59,162 nt of DNA from Desulfobacteraceae bacterium (GCA_016844935.1 JAERTK010000151.1:1-59162); one strand, 5' to 3'; shown: positions 1-6,617, numbered from the stretch's first letter. A program made the numbers and translations. Notes: generated from the sequence alone by a model not told the origin.

Positions 1-1001
1 CGGGCCGCGCCGTGAGCCTGTACGTGGATTTGAGTGAAGCGGGCCCCGTAACGGCGCGGCTCTATGTGGAGACAATGCCGGAGGATGCCCGGGTGCGGAT
101 TTTGAATATCGGACCGGCTTTCTATCCGGGGATGGAGCTGGATCCGGGGCGGTATCACGTGGAGGTGTCATCCGATGGGTATGAGACGCAAAAGCGGTGG
201 GTGAGCCTGTCAGCGGGGGAGGATGAGACCATCAGTATGCGGTTGACGGCGGTGCGTGTGGCGCAACCTGCGGTCGGTGGTAAAAAGCGTAACAGCCTGG
301 GGATGGAATTTGTGTATATTTCTCCGGGGAGTTTTATGATGGGGAGCCCGCCGGGGGAATCGGGGCGGGACAGTGATGAGAAACAGCATCGGGTGACCTT
401 GACCCGCGGGTATTACATGCAGACGACGGAAGTGACCCAGGGGCAGTGGGAGCGGGTGATGGGGAGCAGGCCGTGGTCCGGTGAGAGATATGTTCAGGAA
501 AGTGCGAACAATGCAGCGGCCTATATATCCTGGAATGATTGCCGGGCGTTTATCCGGAAGCTGAACCAGATGGAGGGGACTAACAAATATCGGCTGCCCA
601 CGGAAGCGGAGTGGGAATACGCGGCCAGAGCTGGTTCGAGCACACGTTTTTGTTTTGGGGACAGTGATAGTCAGCTTGGGAATTATGCCTGGTATCGTGG
701 GAACGCCTGGGATGTTGGAAACAAGTACGCCCATGGTGTGGGGACCAAAAGACCCAATGCGTGGGGCCTTCATGACATGCACGGTAATGTCTGGGAGTGG
801 TGCCAGGACCGGTATGGCAATTATCCTTCCGGCTCGGTGACGGATCCAATGGGAGCCTCCACAGGCTCGCTCCGCGTGATCCGGGGCGGCAGCTGGAACA
901 ACTCCGCCAGGAGCTGCCGGTCGGCCAATCGCAACGGGATCGGGCCGGGCAACCGGAACTACAACCTCGGGTTCCGGCTTGCCTTTTCCCAGGGTCAGTA
1001 G
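1..1001 (+). CDS. DGR variable protein: PEGA domain + FGE-sulfatase (C-type-lectin fold) domain, 5' partial
   Basis: Reading frame is open from the window edge, so the N-terminus is missing; the GTG at 12 is not a convincing start because it lies inside a beta-rich segment leading into a PEGA domain (about 25-80 residues in: MPEDARVRIL, PGRYHVEVSSDGYE). The rest is a formylglycine-generating-enzyme/SUMF1-type domain (NSLGMEFVYISPGSFMMGS, LPTEAEWEYAARAG, MHGNVWEWCQD, ending RGGSWNN...GFRLAFS). This fold is a known DGR target (established knowledge), and the last 45 codons form the variable repeat matching the template at 2658-2792. Sulfatase-activating chemistry is not implied; a ligand-binding role is inferred. 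The missing N-terminus could be a secreted module like that of the remnant at 3835-4336. Followed by the HRDC and reverse transcriptase genes on the same strand. Confidence 0.93.
   Translation, partial: GRAVSLYVDLSEAGPVTARLYVETMPEDARVRILNIGPAFYPGMELDPGRYHVEVSSDGYETQKRWVSLSAGEDETISMRLTAVRVAQPAVGGKKRNSLGMEFVYISPGSFMMGSPPGESGRDSDEKQHRVTLTRGYYMQTTEVTQGQWERVMGSRPWSGERYVQESANNAAAYISWNDCRAFIRKLNQMEGTNKYRLPTEAEWEYAARAGSSTRFCFGDSDSQLGNYAWYRGNAWDVGNKYAHGVGTKRPNAWGLHDMHGNVWEWCQDRYGNYPSGSVTDPMGASTGSLRVIRGGSWNNSARSCRSANRNGIGPGNRNYNLGFRLAFSQGQ
857..991 (+). repeat. DGR variable repeat (VR), C-terminal end of the FGE-fold gene
   Basis: Aligns without gaps to 2658-2792 (offset 1801). I find 10 mismatches, at 862, 870, 871, 880, 903, 913, 936, 940, 943 and 960, and each faces an adenine in the template copy (A to C twice, A to T five times, A to G three times). 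The protein changes from template to VR are K>T, N>L, N>I, T>S, N>S, R>G, N>I, E>G and N>Y. The last 31 bases (961-991) are identical and probably contain the initiation-of-mutagenic-homing segment (inference). Confidence 0.95.
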
Positions 1002-1112
1002 AGCTGCAGGCAGGCAAGGAGAAAGGAAGGGTTCGTACCGGAACAAAATGGAGTGAGGGACGAACGGAATGGTGTGCAGGTCGAATGCTTCCATTTCTCC
1101 GTCAGAGCCCAC

Positions 1113-1141
1113 CCTCGTTCCCACGCTCCCGCGTGGGAACG
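1113..1141. repeat. Short palindromic repeat (GTTCCCACGC type), copy 1
   Basis: Perfect 11-bp stem CGTTCCCACGC (1116-1126) / GCGTGGGAACG (1131-1141) with a 4-base loop. Related hairpins occur at 6581-6602 and 30157-30181. It lies between the variable-protein gene and the HRDC gene, ending 15 bases before the HRDC start codon. REP-like behaviour is inferred; as RNA it could also influence expression of the downstream genes. Confidence 0.8.
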
Positions 1142-1155
1142 TACAGGAGAAGGTC

Positions 1156-1674
1156 ATGACCATCCAGTATCGGTTTTTCACAATTCCTCTGAAAGCAAAC
1201 CATGAAGTGGAAACGGAACTCAATCACTTCCTGCGTTCACAACGTATTCTCACCGTGCACCGGGAATTCGTGAGCCAGGGCGAAAACTCGTTTTGGACCA
1301 TGGCTGTAGAATACCTCTCCGACAGCACTGAAAAAACGAAAAAAACCACCGGCAAAAAGCGAATTGACTACCGCGAAATCCTCTCCCCGGAAGACTTCGC
1401 CCTTTTTGTAAAACTCAGGGATTGGCGGAAACAGGCGGCTGAAAAGGAGGCTGTGCCGGTCTATACGATTTTCACCAACGAACAACTGGCTGAGATGGTG
1501 AAAAAGAAAGCGAAATCCAAAACAGAACTCAAGGAGATTTCCGGCGTGGGGGAGGCCCGGGTGAAAAACTACGGGGATGGGGTTCTGGCAATCCTGACAG
1601 GTGCTTCGACCGGATACCCGGCTACGGACGACGGCAATGAAAAGAACGGGCAATCTTTATTACAAAATCGCTGA
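1156..1674 (+). CDS. HRDC-domain DGR accessory protein
   Basis: 172 residues from the ATG at 1156, which is preceded by AGGAGAAGG; an upstream in-frame ATG at 1069 would add residues translated from the palindromic repeat and is less likely. Residues about 1-55 form a conserved-looking N-terminal module (MTIQYRFFTIPL, NHFLRSQRILTVHREFV) and about 75-150 an HRDC (helicase/RNase D C-terminal) domain: LSPEDFALFVKLRDWRKQAAEKEAVPVYTIFTNEQLAEM then LKEISGVGEARVKNYG. HRDC proteins are known to replace the tetrameric Avd accessory factor in some DGRs (established knowledge); a role in nucleic-acid binding during cDNA synthesis is inferred. Its 3' end overlaps the reverse transcriptase start by 38 bp, suggesting translational coupling. 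Confidence 0.88.
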   Translation: MTIQYRFFTIPLKANHEVETELNHFLRSQRILTVHREFVSQGENSFWTMAVEYLSDSTEKTKKTTGKKRIDYREILSPEDFALFVKLRDWRKQAAEKEAVPVYTIFTNEQLAEMVKKKAKSKTELKEISGVGEARVKNYGDGVLAILTGASTGYPATDDGNEKNGQSLLQNR

Positions 1675-2680
1675 ACCCGACAATCTCCGCCTGGCCTTCT
1701 CTAAGGCCGTTAAAGGCAAGCAGGACAGGCCGGAGGTAATGCAGTTCAGAGCAAATTTTGAATCCAACATCATGGCGCTCCGCCAGGAGATACTGGATCA
1801 ACGGGTGAACCTGGGCGACTATCGGTTTTTCCATGTGCACGATCCCAAGAAGCGCCTCATCTGCGCGGCCTGTTTCAGGGAACGGGTTCTGCACCACGCC
1901 ATCATGAATGTCTGTGAACAAACCCTGGATGCCTACGCCGTCTTCGATTCCTACGCCTGCCGAAAAGGGAAAGGGGGACGTAAGGCCATTTCAAGGGCGG
2001 AAATGTTTTTGGGTCGGTTCCCATGGTATCTGAAATTGGATATCGCCAAATATTTCAATTCAATTGACCATGAAATCCTGATGCGTCAGTTGGAAAGGCG
2101 CTTTAAGGACCGGGATTTGCTGGCTCTGTTTCAGCGTATTCTCAATACTTACTCGACACAGCCCGGTAAAGGCGTACCCATCGGAAACCTGATTTCACAG
2201 CACATGGCCAATTTTTACCTGGGGTGCTTTGATCACTGGATCAAAGAAATCAGAAGGATCCGGGGTTATGTGCGGTATATGGATGATTTTGTTTTGTGGG
2301 GCGCCGAAAAAAAAGCGTTGAAGGAAGAACTCCGGCGCATCGAACGGTGGCTTAAGGAAAATCTGGATCTGAAATTGAACCGGAAAATTCAGCTGAACCG
2401 GTGTGCACGGGGGATGCCGTTTCTGGGGTACCGCGTTTATCCCGGGAGTGTCCGACTGGCTACCGCAAGCCGGAAAAGATTTGTTCGGAAATTCCGGAAG
2501 TACGAAAACGCTTTTTTGAAAGGCGAGTGGAGCGAAGAGACCCTGTCCCGGCACATGACGCCCCTGGTTGAGTTTACAAGGGGTGCGAAAAGCGCCGGTT
2601 TCAGAAGAAACGTCATGACGCGTTTTGGCCGCATTGAGGGCCAGACACCTGGGTTTTCTCCAAAGGCTCGAACCGCGTGA
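1637..2680 (+). CDS. DGR reverse transcriptase
   Basis: 347 residues from ATG 1637 (MKRTGNLYYKIAEP); an in-frame ATG at 1601 exists but this start matches the usual RT N-terminus better. Motifs: KLDIAKYFNSIDH with catalytic Asp135; IGNLISQ at about 182-188, where DGR enzymes characteristically have IGxxxSQ rather than the QGxxxSP of group II intron RTs; YMDD at 214-217 with Asp216/217; and the thumb-side GMPFLGYRVYPG. No maturase or endonuclease domain is present. It would copy the TR transcript to cDNA with errors at template adenines (family knowledge). The stop codon (2678-2680) sits inside the template repeat. Confidence 0.96.
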   Translation: MKRTGNLYYKIAEPDNLRLAFSKAVKGKQDRPEVMQFRANFESNIMALRQEILDQRVNLGDYRFFHVHDPKKRLICAACFRERVLHHAIMNVCEQTLDAYAVFDSYACRKGKGGRKAISRAEMFLGRFPWYLKLDIAKYFNSIDHEILMRQLERRFKDRDLLALFQRILNTYSTQPGKGVPIGNLISQHMANFYLGCFDHWIKEIRRIRGYVRYMDDFVLWGAEKKALKEELRRIERWLKENLDLKLNRKIQLNRCARGMPFLGYRVYPGSVRLATASRKRFVRKFRKYENAFLKGEWSEETLSRHMTPLVEFTRGAKSAGFRRNVMTRFGRIEGQTPGFSPKARTA

Positions 2681-2792
2681 ACCGGGGCGGCAGCTGGAAC
2701 AACACCGCCAGGAACTGCCGGTCGGCCAATCGCAACAGGAACGAGCCGGGCAACCGGAACAACAACCTCGGGTTCCGGCTTGCCTTTTCCCA
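2658..2792 (+). repeat. DGR template repeat (TR)
   Basis: 135 bp matching the VR at 857-991, carrying about 33 adenines of which 10 are substituted in the VR. In the VR frame it is rich in AAC codons, typical of templates designed to vary Asn codons. The first 23 bases lie inside the reverse transcriptase gene, so the template RNA is probably part of, or processed from, the RT mRNA (inference). Confidence 0.95.
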
Positions 2793-2810
2793 TAGCTCAA
2801 CGGGCGCCTG

Positions 2811-2948
2811 AGCGGATGCCGGCCCGCTGACCCGGAGAAAATCCCGTCCCCGCTTTCAGCGGGGCGAAAAGTGAAGCGCCGTGTCGGGGCTGGTAGCGGG
2901 GTTGGATGACCCCGCGAAGGTCCCTGCATGGAAGGGGTGGGACAGTAA
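2811..2948 (+). ncRNA. Putative structured RNA segment downstream of the TR, copy A
   Basis: Begins 18 bases after the TR. Predicted stems by eye: CCCCGC/GCGGGG (2848-2853 with 2859-2864, loop TTTCA); GCGGGGT/ACCCCGC (2896-2902 with 2909-2915, loop TGGATG); GTCCC/GGGAC (2920-2924 with 2939-2943). A second copy lies at 4291-4425 and keeps all three stems. In the Bordetella phage DGR, sequence 3' of the TR (the spacer region) is needed for cDNA synthesis; a similar role here is inference. Confidence 0.55.
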
Positions 2949-2970
2949 TACCCGGAAGAAATGGTGTCTG

Positions 2971-3000
2971 TTGTCAAAATGATTGTTTTCGTGGTAAATT
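2971..3000 (+). promoter_or_regulatory. Candidate sigma-70 promoter for the VapBC-type pair
   Basis: TTGTCA (2971-2976), 18-base spacer, TAAATT (2995-3000), about 90 bases before the antitoxin start. Judged by eye only. Confidence 0.4.
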
Positions 3001-3091
3001 ACAGTTCCGGGCCAACTCCTGTACGTTGATATGCAAATATGGAACGAGTGATGCTGAATACGAGAGTCTCTCCCGGGGAAAGGAGATTGAG

Positions 3092-3313
3092 ATGGAAACC
3101 CATTTAATCCAAACTACAATTCGGAAGCAAGGATACTTGGAATTAAAAAATTTGCCGTTTGAGGAAGGCACATTGGTTAAAATATCCATATCAAAGAGGA
3201 AAAAACGAAGGAATCTACAGGACCTAATGGCCAATGACCATGTGTGGACTGATGAAGATATTGAGTCTGTTGAGAGTGGGAGGGACATTATTAATCAATG
3301 GAACGTATCCTGA
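3092..3313 (+). CDS. Antitoxin of VapBC-type pair
   Basis: 73 residues from ATG 3092, preceded by AAGGAG; an upstream in-frame start at 2906 would translate the structured segment and is rejected. The N-terminus (HLIQTTIRKQGYLELKNLPFEEGTLVKISISKRK) resembles a short beta-rich DNA-binding antitoxin module. The C-terminus is acidic (DEDIESVESGRD), as expected for the toxin-neutralising tail. It overlaps the following PIN toxin by 16 bp. The specific antitoxin family is not recognised with certainty; the assignment rests mainly on gene order and overlap. Confidence 0.72.
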   Translation: METHLIQTTIRKQGYLELKNLPFEEGTLVKISISKRKKRRNLQDLMANDHVWTDEDIESVESGRDIINQWNVS

Positions 3314-3684
3314 TAGATACAGACGTTGTCATCGAGTACCTGCGAAGCAAACAGAAATCTTCGACAGAGTTAATAAGGCTGTTGGAGGGTCATGATATTT
3401 TTCTTTCTTCTATTTCTGAGTTCGAGCTTTTCCTCGGTGCAAAAACAAGACGTCATCAGACTGACCTGGAAATGGTTTTCAAGGAGGTGGAGATCATACC
3501 CTTCGATTTCGGATGTGGTAAAATAGCCGCAGATATCTGGAGAAACCGGGAATTGACGCATCAGCACGTTGAAATTAAAGATGTTTTTATTGCAAGTATC
3601 GCAATTTTGGGGGGTCTATGGTTAAGGACTTTCAACAAAAAGCATTTCAAGGGAATCGAAAGGTTGCGGATGTGGCAATGGTAG
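3298..3684 (+). CDS. vapC: PIN-domain ribonuclease toxin (VapC family)
   Basis: 128 residues. PIN-domain acidic residues are visible: Asp in LIDTDVVIEYL near the N-terminus, Glu in SISEFELFLGA at about 43, and Asp in EIKDVFIASIA at about 98. Length and pattern fit VapC endoribonucleases, which usually cut tRNA or rRNA loops (family knowledge). The start overlaps the antitoxin end, giving translational coupling. The pair sits immediately behind the DGR and could stabilise it (inference). Confidence 0.88.
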   Translation: MERILIDTDVVIEYLRSKQKSSTELIRLLEGHDIFLSSISEFELFLGAKTRRHQTDLEMVFKEVEIIPFDFGCGKIAADIWRNRELTHQHVEIKDVFIASIAILGGLWLRTFNKKHFKGIERLRMWQW

Positions 3685-3730
3685 GAAAATTATTGAAATA
3701 TTTTCCAGGAGACCGGTGCTTTTTTTAAAT

Positions 3731-3757
3731 GCCCCGTTTGTTCGGGGCTGGGTTTTT
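3731..3757 (+). terminator. Intrinsic terminator after the PIN toxin gene
   Basis: Stem GCCCCG (3731-3736) / CGGGGC (3743-3748), loop TTTGTT, followed by TGGG and five T. A T run also lies on the 5' side, so it could work in both directions. Confidence 0.65.
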
Positions 3758-3834
3758 ACGTCTTGCGACATGCGAATATGAAAGAAGGAATGTTGAATGC
3801 GGGCGGTTATTTATGAGGGAAGGGGAGGCATATG

Positions 3835-4336
3835 ATGTATGTACGGCAACTGAGGCGGGTGGTATTTTTGATTTTGGCCATAACGGCAATCCTTGTTTTG
3901 TGCAACCCCCTGAGCGCTTCACCGCAGAAACTCCGCGCCATTGACGTGGTACCGGACGAGGAAAAGCGCTCGTCCATTCACGAAGTGGACGGTTATGCCT
4001 ATCTGTCGGAAAACATGACCATCTCTGATTTACGGGCCAAAGCCTTTGCCAACGCCAAACGGCAGGCCCTTGAAATGGCCGAGACCTATATCCGCTCCAA
4101 AACCAAAGTGACGGATGGCAAGCTGGCCTATGATCTGGTCTGGTCCGATGCGGGAAGGGGCCGTGTCGGTCCTGGAACAGAAGGACCTGGGGGTTGTTGA
4201 CAACAACCGCTATCACGTGTGGATCAAAGCGGAGGTGGCCTATGCGATTGGACCCAAACCCTCCGGTGCGCCCCAGGCAGGTCTCATGGAAGCGGATGCT
4301 CCGCTGACCCGGAGAAAATCCCGTCCCCGTAATTGA
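3835..4336 (+). pseudogene. Frameshifted secreted-protein remnant resembling the N-terminal module of a variable-protein-like gene
   Basis: ATG 3835 (6 bases after AGGGGAGG) opens a frame with a signal-peptide-like segment (LRRVVFLILAITAILVLCNPLSA) and a helical module (ENMTISDLRAKAFANAKRQALEMAETYI). At about 4149-4156 (GGGAAGGGG) one extra G shifts the frame. Removing it continues the protein as EGAVSVLEQKDLGVVDNNRYHVWIKAEVAYAI. The protein then runs into the second copy of the post-TR segment and stops at 4336, with no PEGA or FGE domain. It may be the decayed N-terminal half of a paralogue of the variable protein (inference); a sequencing error at the G run would instead give an intact protein of about 166 residues. 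Confidence 0.7.
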
Positions 4337-4425
4337 CGGGGCAAAAAGTGAGGCGCCGTGTCGGGGCTGGTAGCGGGGTTGGATGATTCCGTGAAGGTCC
4401 CTGCATGGGAGAGGTGGGACGGTAA
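4291..4425 (+). ncRNA. Putative structured RNA segment, copy B (no TR attached)
   Basis: Repeats 2811-2948 with several substitutions. The first hairpin is CCCCGT (4325-4330) / ACGGGG (4336-4341), a C-G to T-A compensatory change relative to copy A, with a different loop (AATTG). The second stem (4373-4379 with 4386-4392) has three substitutions, all kept as G-T wobbles. The third (GTCCC 4397-4401 / GGGAC 4416-4420) is unchanged. This pattern supports selection on RNA folding, although only two sequences are available. Confidence 0.5.
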
Positions 4426-4447
4426 ACCCCTCATGGAAGATGTTGAC

Positions 4448-4486
4448 TTGACATCATCCCCCGTCGATGCGCATAATATACGCATC
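4448..4486 (+). promoter_or_regulatory. Promoter with overlapping operator for the antitoxin/toxin pair at 4524-5091
   Basis: TTGACA (4448-4453), 18-base spacer, CATAAT (4472-4477). The -10 element lies inside a perfect inverted repeat GATGCG (4466-4471) / CGCATC (4481-4486), the arrangement expected if the antitoxin represses its own promoter. Confidence 0.6.
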
Positions 4487-4523
4487 AATGCTGTCTCGCT
4501 TCAAAGTATCCAAGGGGGTGTTT

Positions 4524-4781
4524 ATGCGAAAAGTCAGGCTTAACATTACCATAGACGAAGATTTGAGCAAATTTCTTAAAGGGTTTTCTCTTTCCCAGAG
4601 GCTATCCATGTCAGAGCTGATCAACCAGTGGGTATTGGGTTTGAAACGGGCTCAGGAAAACCAGGGGATGCAAATGGTGTTATCTTCCCCTGAATTCTAC
4701 CAGTCTCTCTTAACTACGCTGGAAAAGACGCGAACCGGCGAAATGAAATGGCATAGCCGGGAAGACGTTTTTGATGGATGA
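4524..4781 (+). CDS. Antitoxin of RelE/ParE-like pair
   Basis: 85 residues from ATG 4524, with AAGGGGG seven bases upstream; the in-frame ATG at 4467 lies within the operator and is unlikely. The N-terminus MRKVRLNITIDEDLSKFLKGF with SMSELINQWV looks like a ribbon-helix-helix DNA-binding fold, and the rest is a helical toxin-binding tail (RTGEMKWHSREDV). Overlaps the toxin by 11 bp. Probably autorepresses via the inverted repeat at 4466-4486 (inference). Confidence 0.75.
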   Translation: MRKVRLNITIDEDLSKFLKGFSLSQRLSMSELINQWVLGLKRAQENQGMQMVLSSPEFYQSLLTTLEKTRTGEMKWHSREDVFDG

Positions 4782-5091
4782 GACCTACTCGGACGATTTC
4801 ATTAAATCCCTTAAGAAATTCTCGTCCATCAAAAAGAGAATTCGCAACAAAATCGATCAACTCACCCAAAATCCGCTCATGGGAGAGCCGTTGAGATATG
4901 ATCTTCGCGGCCTGTACAGTGTGCCTGTTGCAAATCACTTTATCATTATTCACGCTTATTGCCGTGTGTGCCGCAAGAAAGGAGACGACCGGATTCTCTG
5001 CTGTCACGACTGTGATGTCATCGACGATGAAACAATGCGGTTTTTTGATGCGGGTCCCCATGATGCGGTTTACAGGAAACTGACAAATTGA
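4771..5091 (+). CDS. RelE/ParE-superfamily toxin with a cysteine-rich insertion
   Basis: 106 residues; start ATG 4771 or 4774. RelE-like features: DDFIKSLKKFSSIKKRIRNKIDQL, LRYDLRGLYSVPVANHFIIIHAY, and C-terminal HDAVYRKL. Between the last strands sits CRVCRKKGDDRILCCHDC, a CxxC...CCxxC cluster that could bind a metal and is not typical of standard RelE. The family cleaves ribosome-bound mRNA or poisons gyrase; which applies here cannot be told from sequence. Translationally coupled to the antitoxin. Confidence 0.75.
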   Translation: MMDETYSDDFIKSLKKFSSIKKRIRNKIDQLTQNPLMGEPLRYDLRGLYSVPVANHFIIIHAYCRVCRKKGDDRILCCHDCDVIDDETMRFFDAGPHDAVYRKLTN

Positions 5092-5403
5092 ATGCGAACC
5101 TTTCAATCTTTTCAATCGTCCTTCGGGCTCCTTACATTGGTCCCGAAGCAAACAGCATAATTCAGAGCTTATACTCCCTTCGGAGCTGTCCAAACAATGG
5201 GGTCCACTTCACTTTTGAACAAGCCTCTTCAGGAAAGATTCGGGGGCAGCCGGACCCGTGCTCCGGTCTATTTTTTGACGATCATCCTTGGCTGGTCGGT
5301 ATTGGCGGTCCCCGCCGGGCCCAAGAATCCTTCCATGATGACCATAGTGAAGCCGGGTTCATAATAGTCTTGACTTTTTTGAAGTTTTGTTCACAATGGC
5401 CAC
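5092..5403 (+). other. Gene-free stretch between the toxin and the ATPase
   Basis: 312 bases. A reading frame of 167 codons crosses it but has no recognisable family and runs into the ATPase gene in another frame, so I do not call it. Apart from the promoter at 5370-5397 I see no feature. Confidence 0.5.
5370..5397 (+). promoter_or_regulatory. Promoter abutting the ATPase start codon
   Basis: TTGACT (5370-5375), 16-base spacer, CACAAT (5392-5397). The expected start of transcription, 6-8 bases on, falls on or next to the ATG at 5404, and no Shine-Dalgarno sequence precedes that ATG, so a leaderless mRNA is possible. Confidence 0.45.
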
Positions 5404-6531
5404 ATGAAACGGTATTTGGAAGGATTTATCCGCAAAGATCTGGAAGAAAAAATTGTGCTCCTTTCCGGGCCGAGACAAGTCGGAAAAGCAACCTTGTCAA
5501 AGCAATTGACAACTCACCGGGTTTATTTGAGTTACGACGCTTCTTCCGACCGGCGAATTATTCATGCCCAGGAATGGGACAGAGACACTGACCTGGTGAT
5601 CTTTGATGAACTCCATAAAATGAAAAAATGGAAATCATGGATCAAAGGGATTTATGATACCGAGGGCATTTCCCCTTCTCTGCTTATTACGGGATCGGCT
5701 AGATTGGATACCTATAGAAAGGGAGGGGACTCTTTGGCTGGGCGTTTTTTCTATTATCGCCTGCATCCCTTGACGGTTAAAGAGATCTGTAGCACCCTTG
5801 GCGAAAAACCTGAAACGGCATTGGACAGATTGCTTAAACTGGGCGGGTTTCCTGAACCGTATTTAAAAGACAGTGAAACGTTTGCAAAGCGGTTCCGTAG
5901 AATTCATACGGACACGATTATCAGGGAAGATCTTCTGGACCTGGAAAGAGTGCGGGATATCAAATCCATCGAAATTCTCATTGACCTGTTGCGAACCCGT
6001 GTCGGATCAACCACCTCCTACTCGGCGCTTGCAAATGATCTTCAGGTGTCCATTCACACGGTTAAACACTGGCTACAGATTTTGGAAAACCTGTATATCA
6101 TTTTCCCCGTCAGACCCTACCATAAGAATATTGCCCGCAGCCTTTTAAAAGAGTCAAAATATTACTTGTATGATACCGGTGCCGTCGAAGGGGATCTGGG
6201 CGCAAAGCTTGAAAATACAGTGGCCTGCGCGCTGCTGCGGGATCTCCACCTTATTGAGGACACAACCGGCAGCAGAGTGGCGCTTCATTACTTGAGAGAC
6301 AAAGAAAAAAACGAAGTTGATTTCTTGCCTGTTGTCGACAAGAGACCTCTCTGTATGATTGAAGTAAAAGTAAGTGAAGAAAATTTTTCTCCCTCACTGT
6401 TCCGGTTTCATAGAAAACTGGAACATGCAAAACCTTACCAGATCGTATACAGGCTTAAACGCAAAAAGTCTAAGGATGCGGCAAGAATGCTGCCCGCTCA
6501 CGAATTCCTGAGAGACCTGCAATTATTGTGA
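5404..6531 (+). CDS. AAA_14 / DUF4143 family ATPase with degenerate Walker A
   Basis: 375 residues. N-terminal P-loop GPRQVGKAT (22-30) and Walker B LVIFDELHKMKKWKSW match the AAA_14 domain; the C-terminal half matches DUF4143 (SYSALANDLQVSIHTVKHWLQILENLYIIFPVRPY, YYLYDTGAVEG, VDFLPVVDKRPLCMIEVK, the last resembling a PD-(D/E)xK-like core). The residue after the P-loop Lys is Ala29, where Ser/Thr normally coordinates magnesium; Thr30 follows. The family is common in genomic islands of anaerobes and its function is not established. It lies among toxin-antitoxin genes, and its neighbours suggest accessory DNA. Confidence 0.9.
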   Translation: MKRYLEGFIRKDLEEKIVLLSGPRQVGKATLSKQLTTHRVYLSYDASSDRRIIHAQEWDRDTDLVIFDELHKMKKWKSWIKGIYDTEGISPSLLITGSARLDTYRKGGDSLAGRFFYYRLHPLTVKEICSTLGEKPETALDRLLKLGGFPEPYLKDSETFAKRFRRIHTDTIIREDLLDLERVRDIKSIEILIDLLRTRVGSTTSYSALANDLQVSIHTVKHWLQILENLYIIFPVRPYHKNIARSLLKESKYYLYDTGAVEGDLGAKLENTVACALLRDLHLIEDTTGSRVALHYLRDKEKNEVDFLPVVDKRPLCMIEVKVSEENFSPSLFRFHRKLEHAKPYQIVYRLKRKKSKDAARMLPAHEFLRDLQLL

Positions 6532-6580
6532 GCTGGAGATCGCTAAAATATATGTTTTGGAAGATGTTCCGGCATTCCGG

Positions 6581-6602
6581 CTCGTTCCCACGTGAGAACG
6601 AG
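6581..6602. repeat. Short palindromic repeat, copy 2 (degenerate)
   Basis: CTCGTTCCCACGTGAGAACGAG, a shortened relative of the hairpins at 1113-1141 and 30157-30181. It lies between the converging ATPase and cyclophilin genes. Confidence 0.6.
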
Positions 6603-6617
6603 GTGAAATAAGCAACC

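Noticed and set aside
210..1223. Long minus-strand frames opposite the variable-protein gene
   Set aside because: They mirror the GC-rich sense gene, show no family features and lack ribosome sites.
1637..2680. Group II intron or retron reverse transcriptase
   Set aside because: No maturase or intron domain, DGR-type IGxxxSQ motif, and an adjacent TR/VR pair.
2195..2977. 260-codon minus-strand frame across the RT end, TR and repeat
   Set aside because: It is antisense to the RT and TR; similar antisense frames opposite the VR arise from the same repeat, not from a gene.
5088..5591. 167-codon frame between the toxin and the ATPase
   Set aside because: No recognisable domain and runs into the ATPase gene in another frame.
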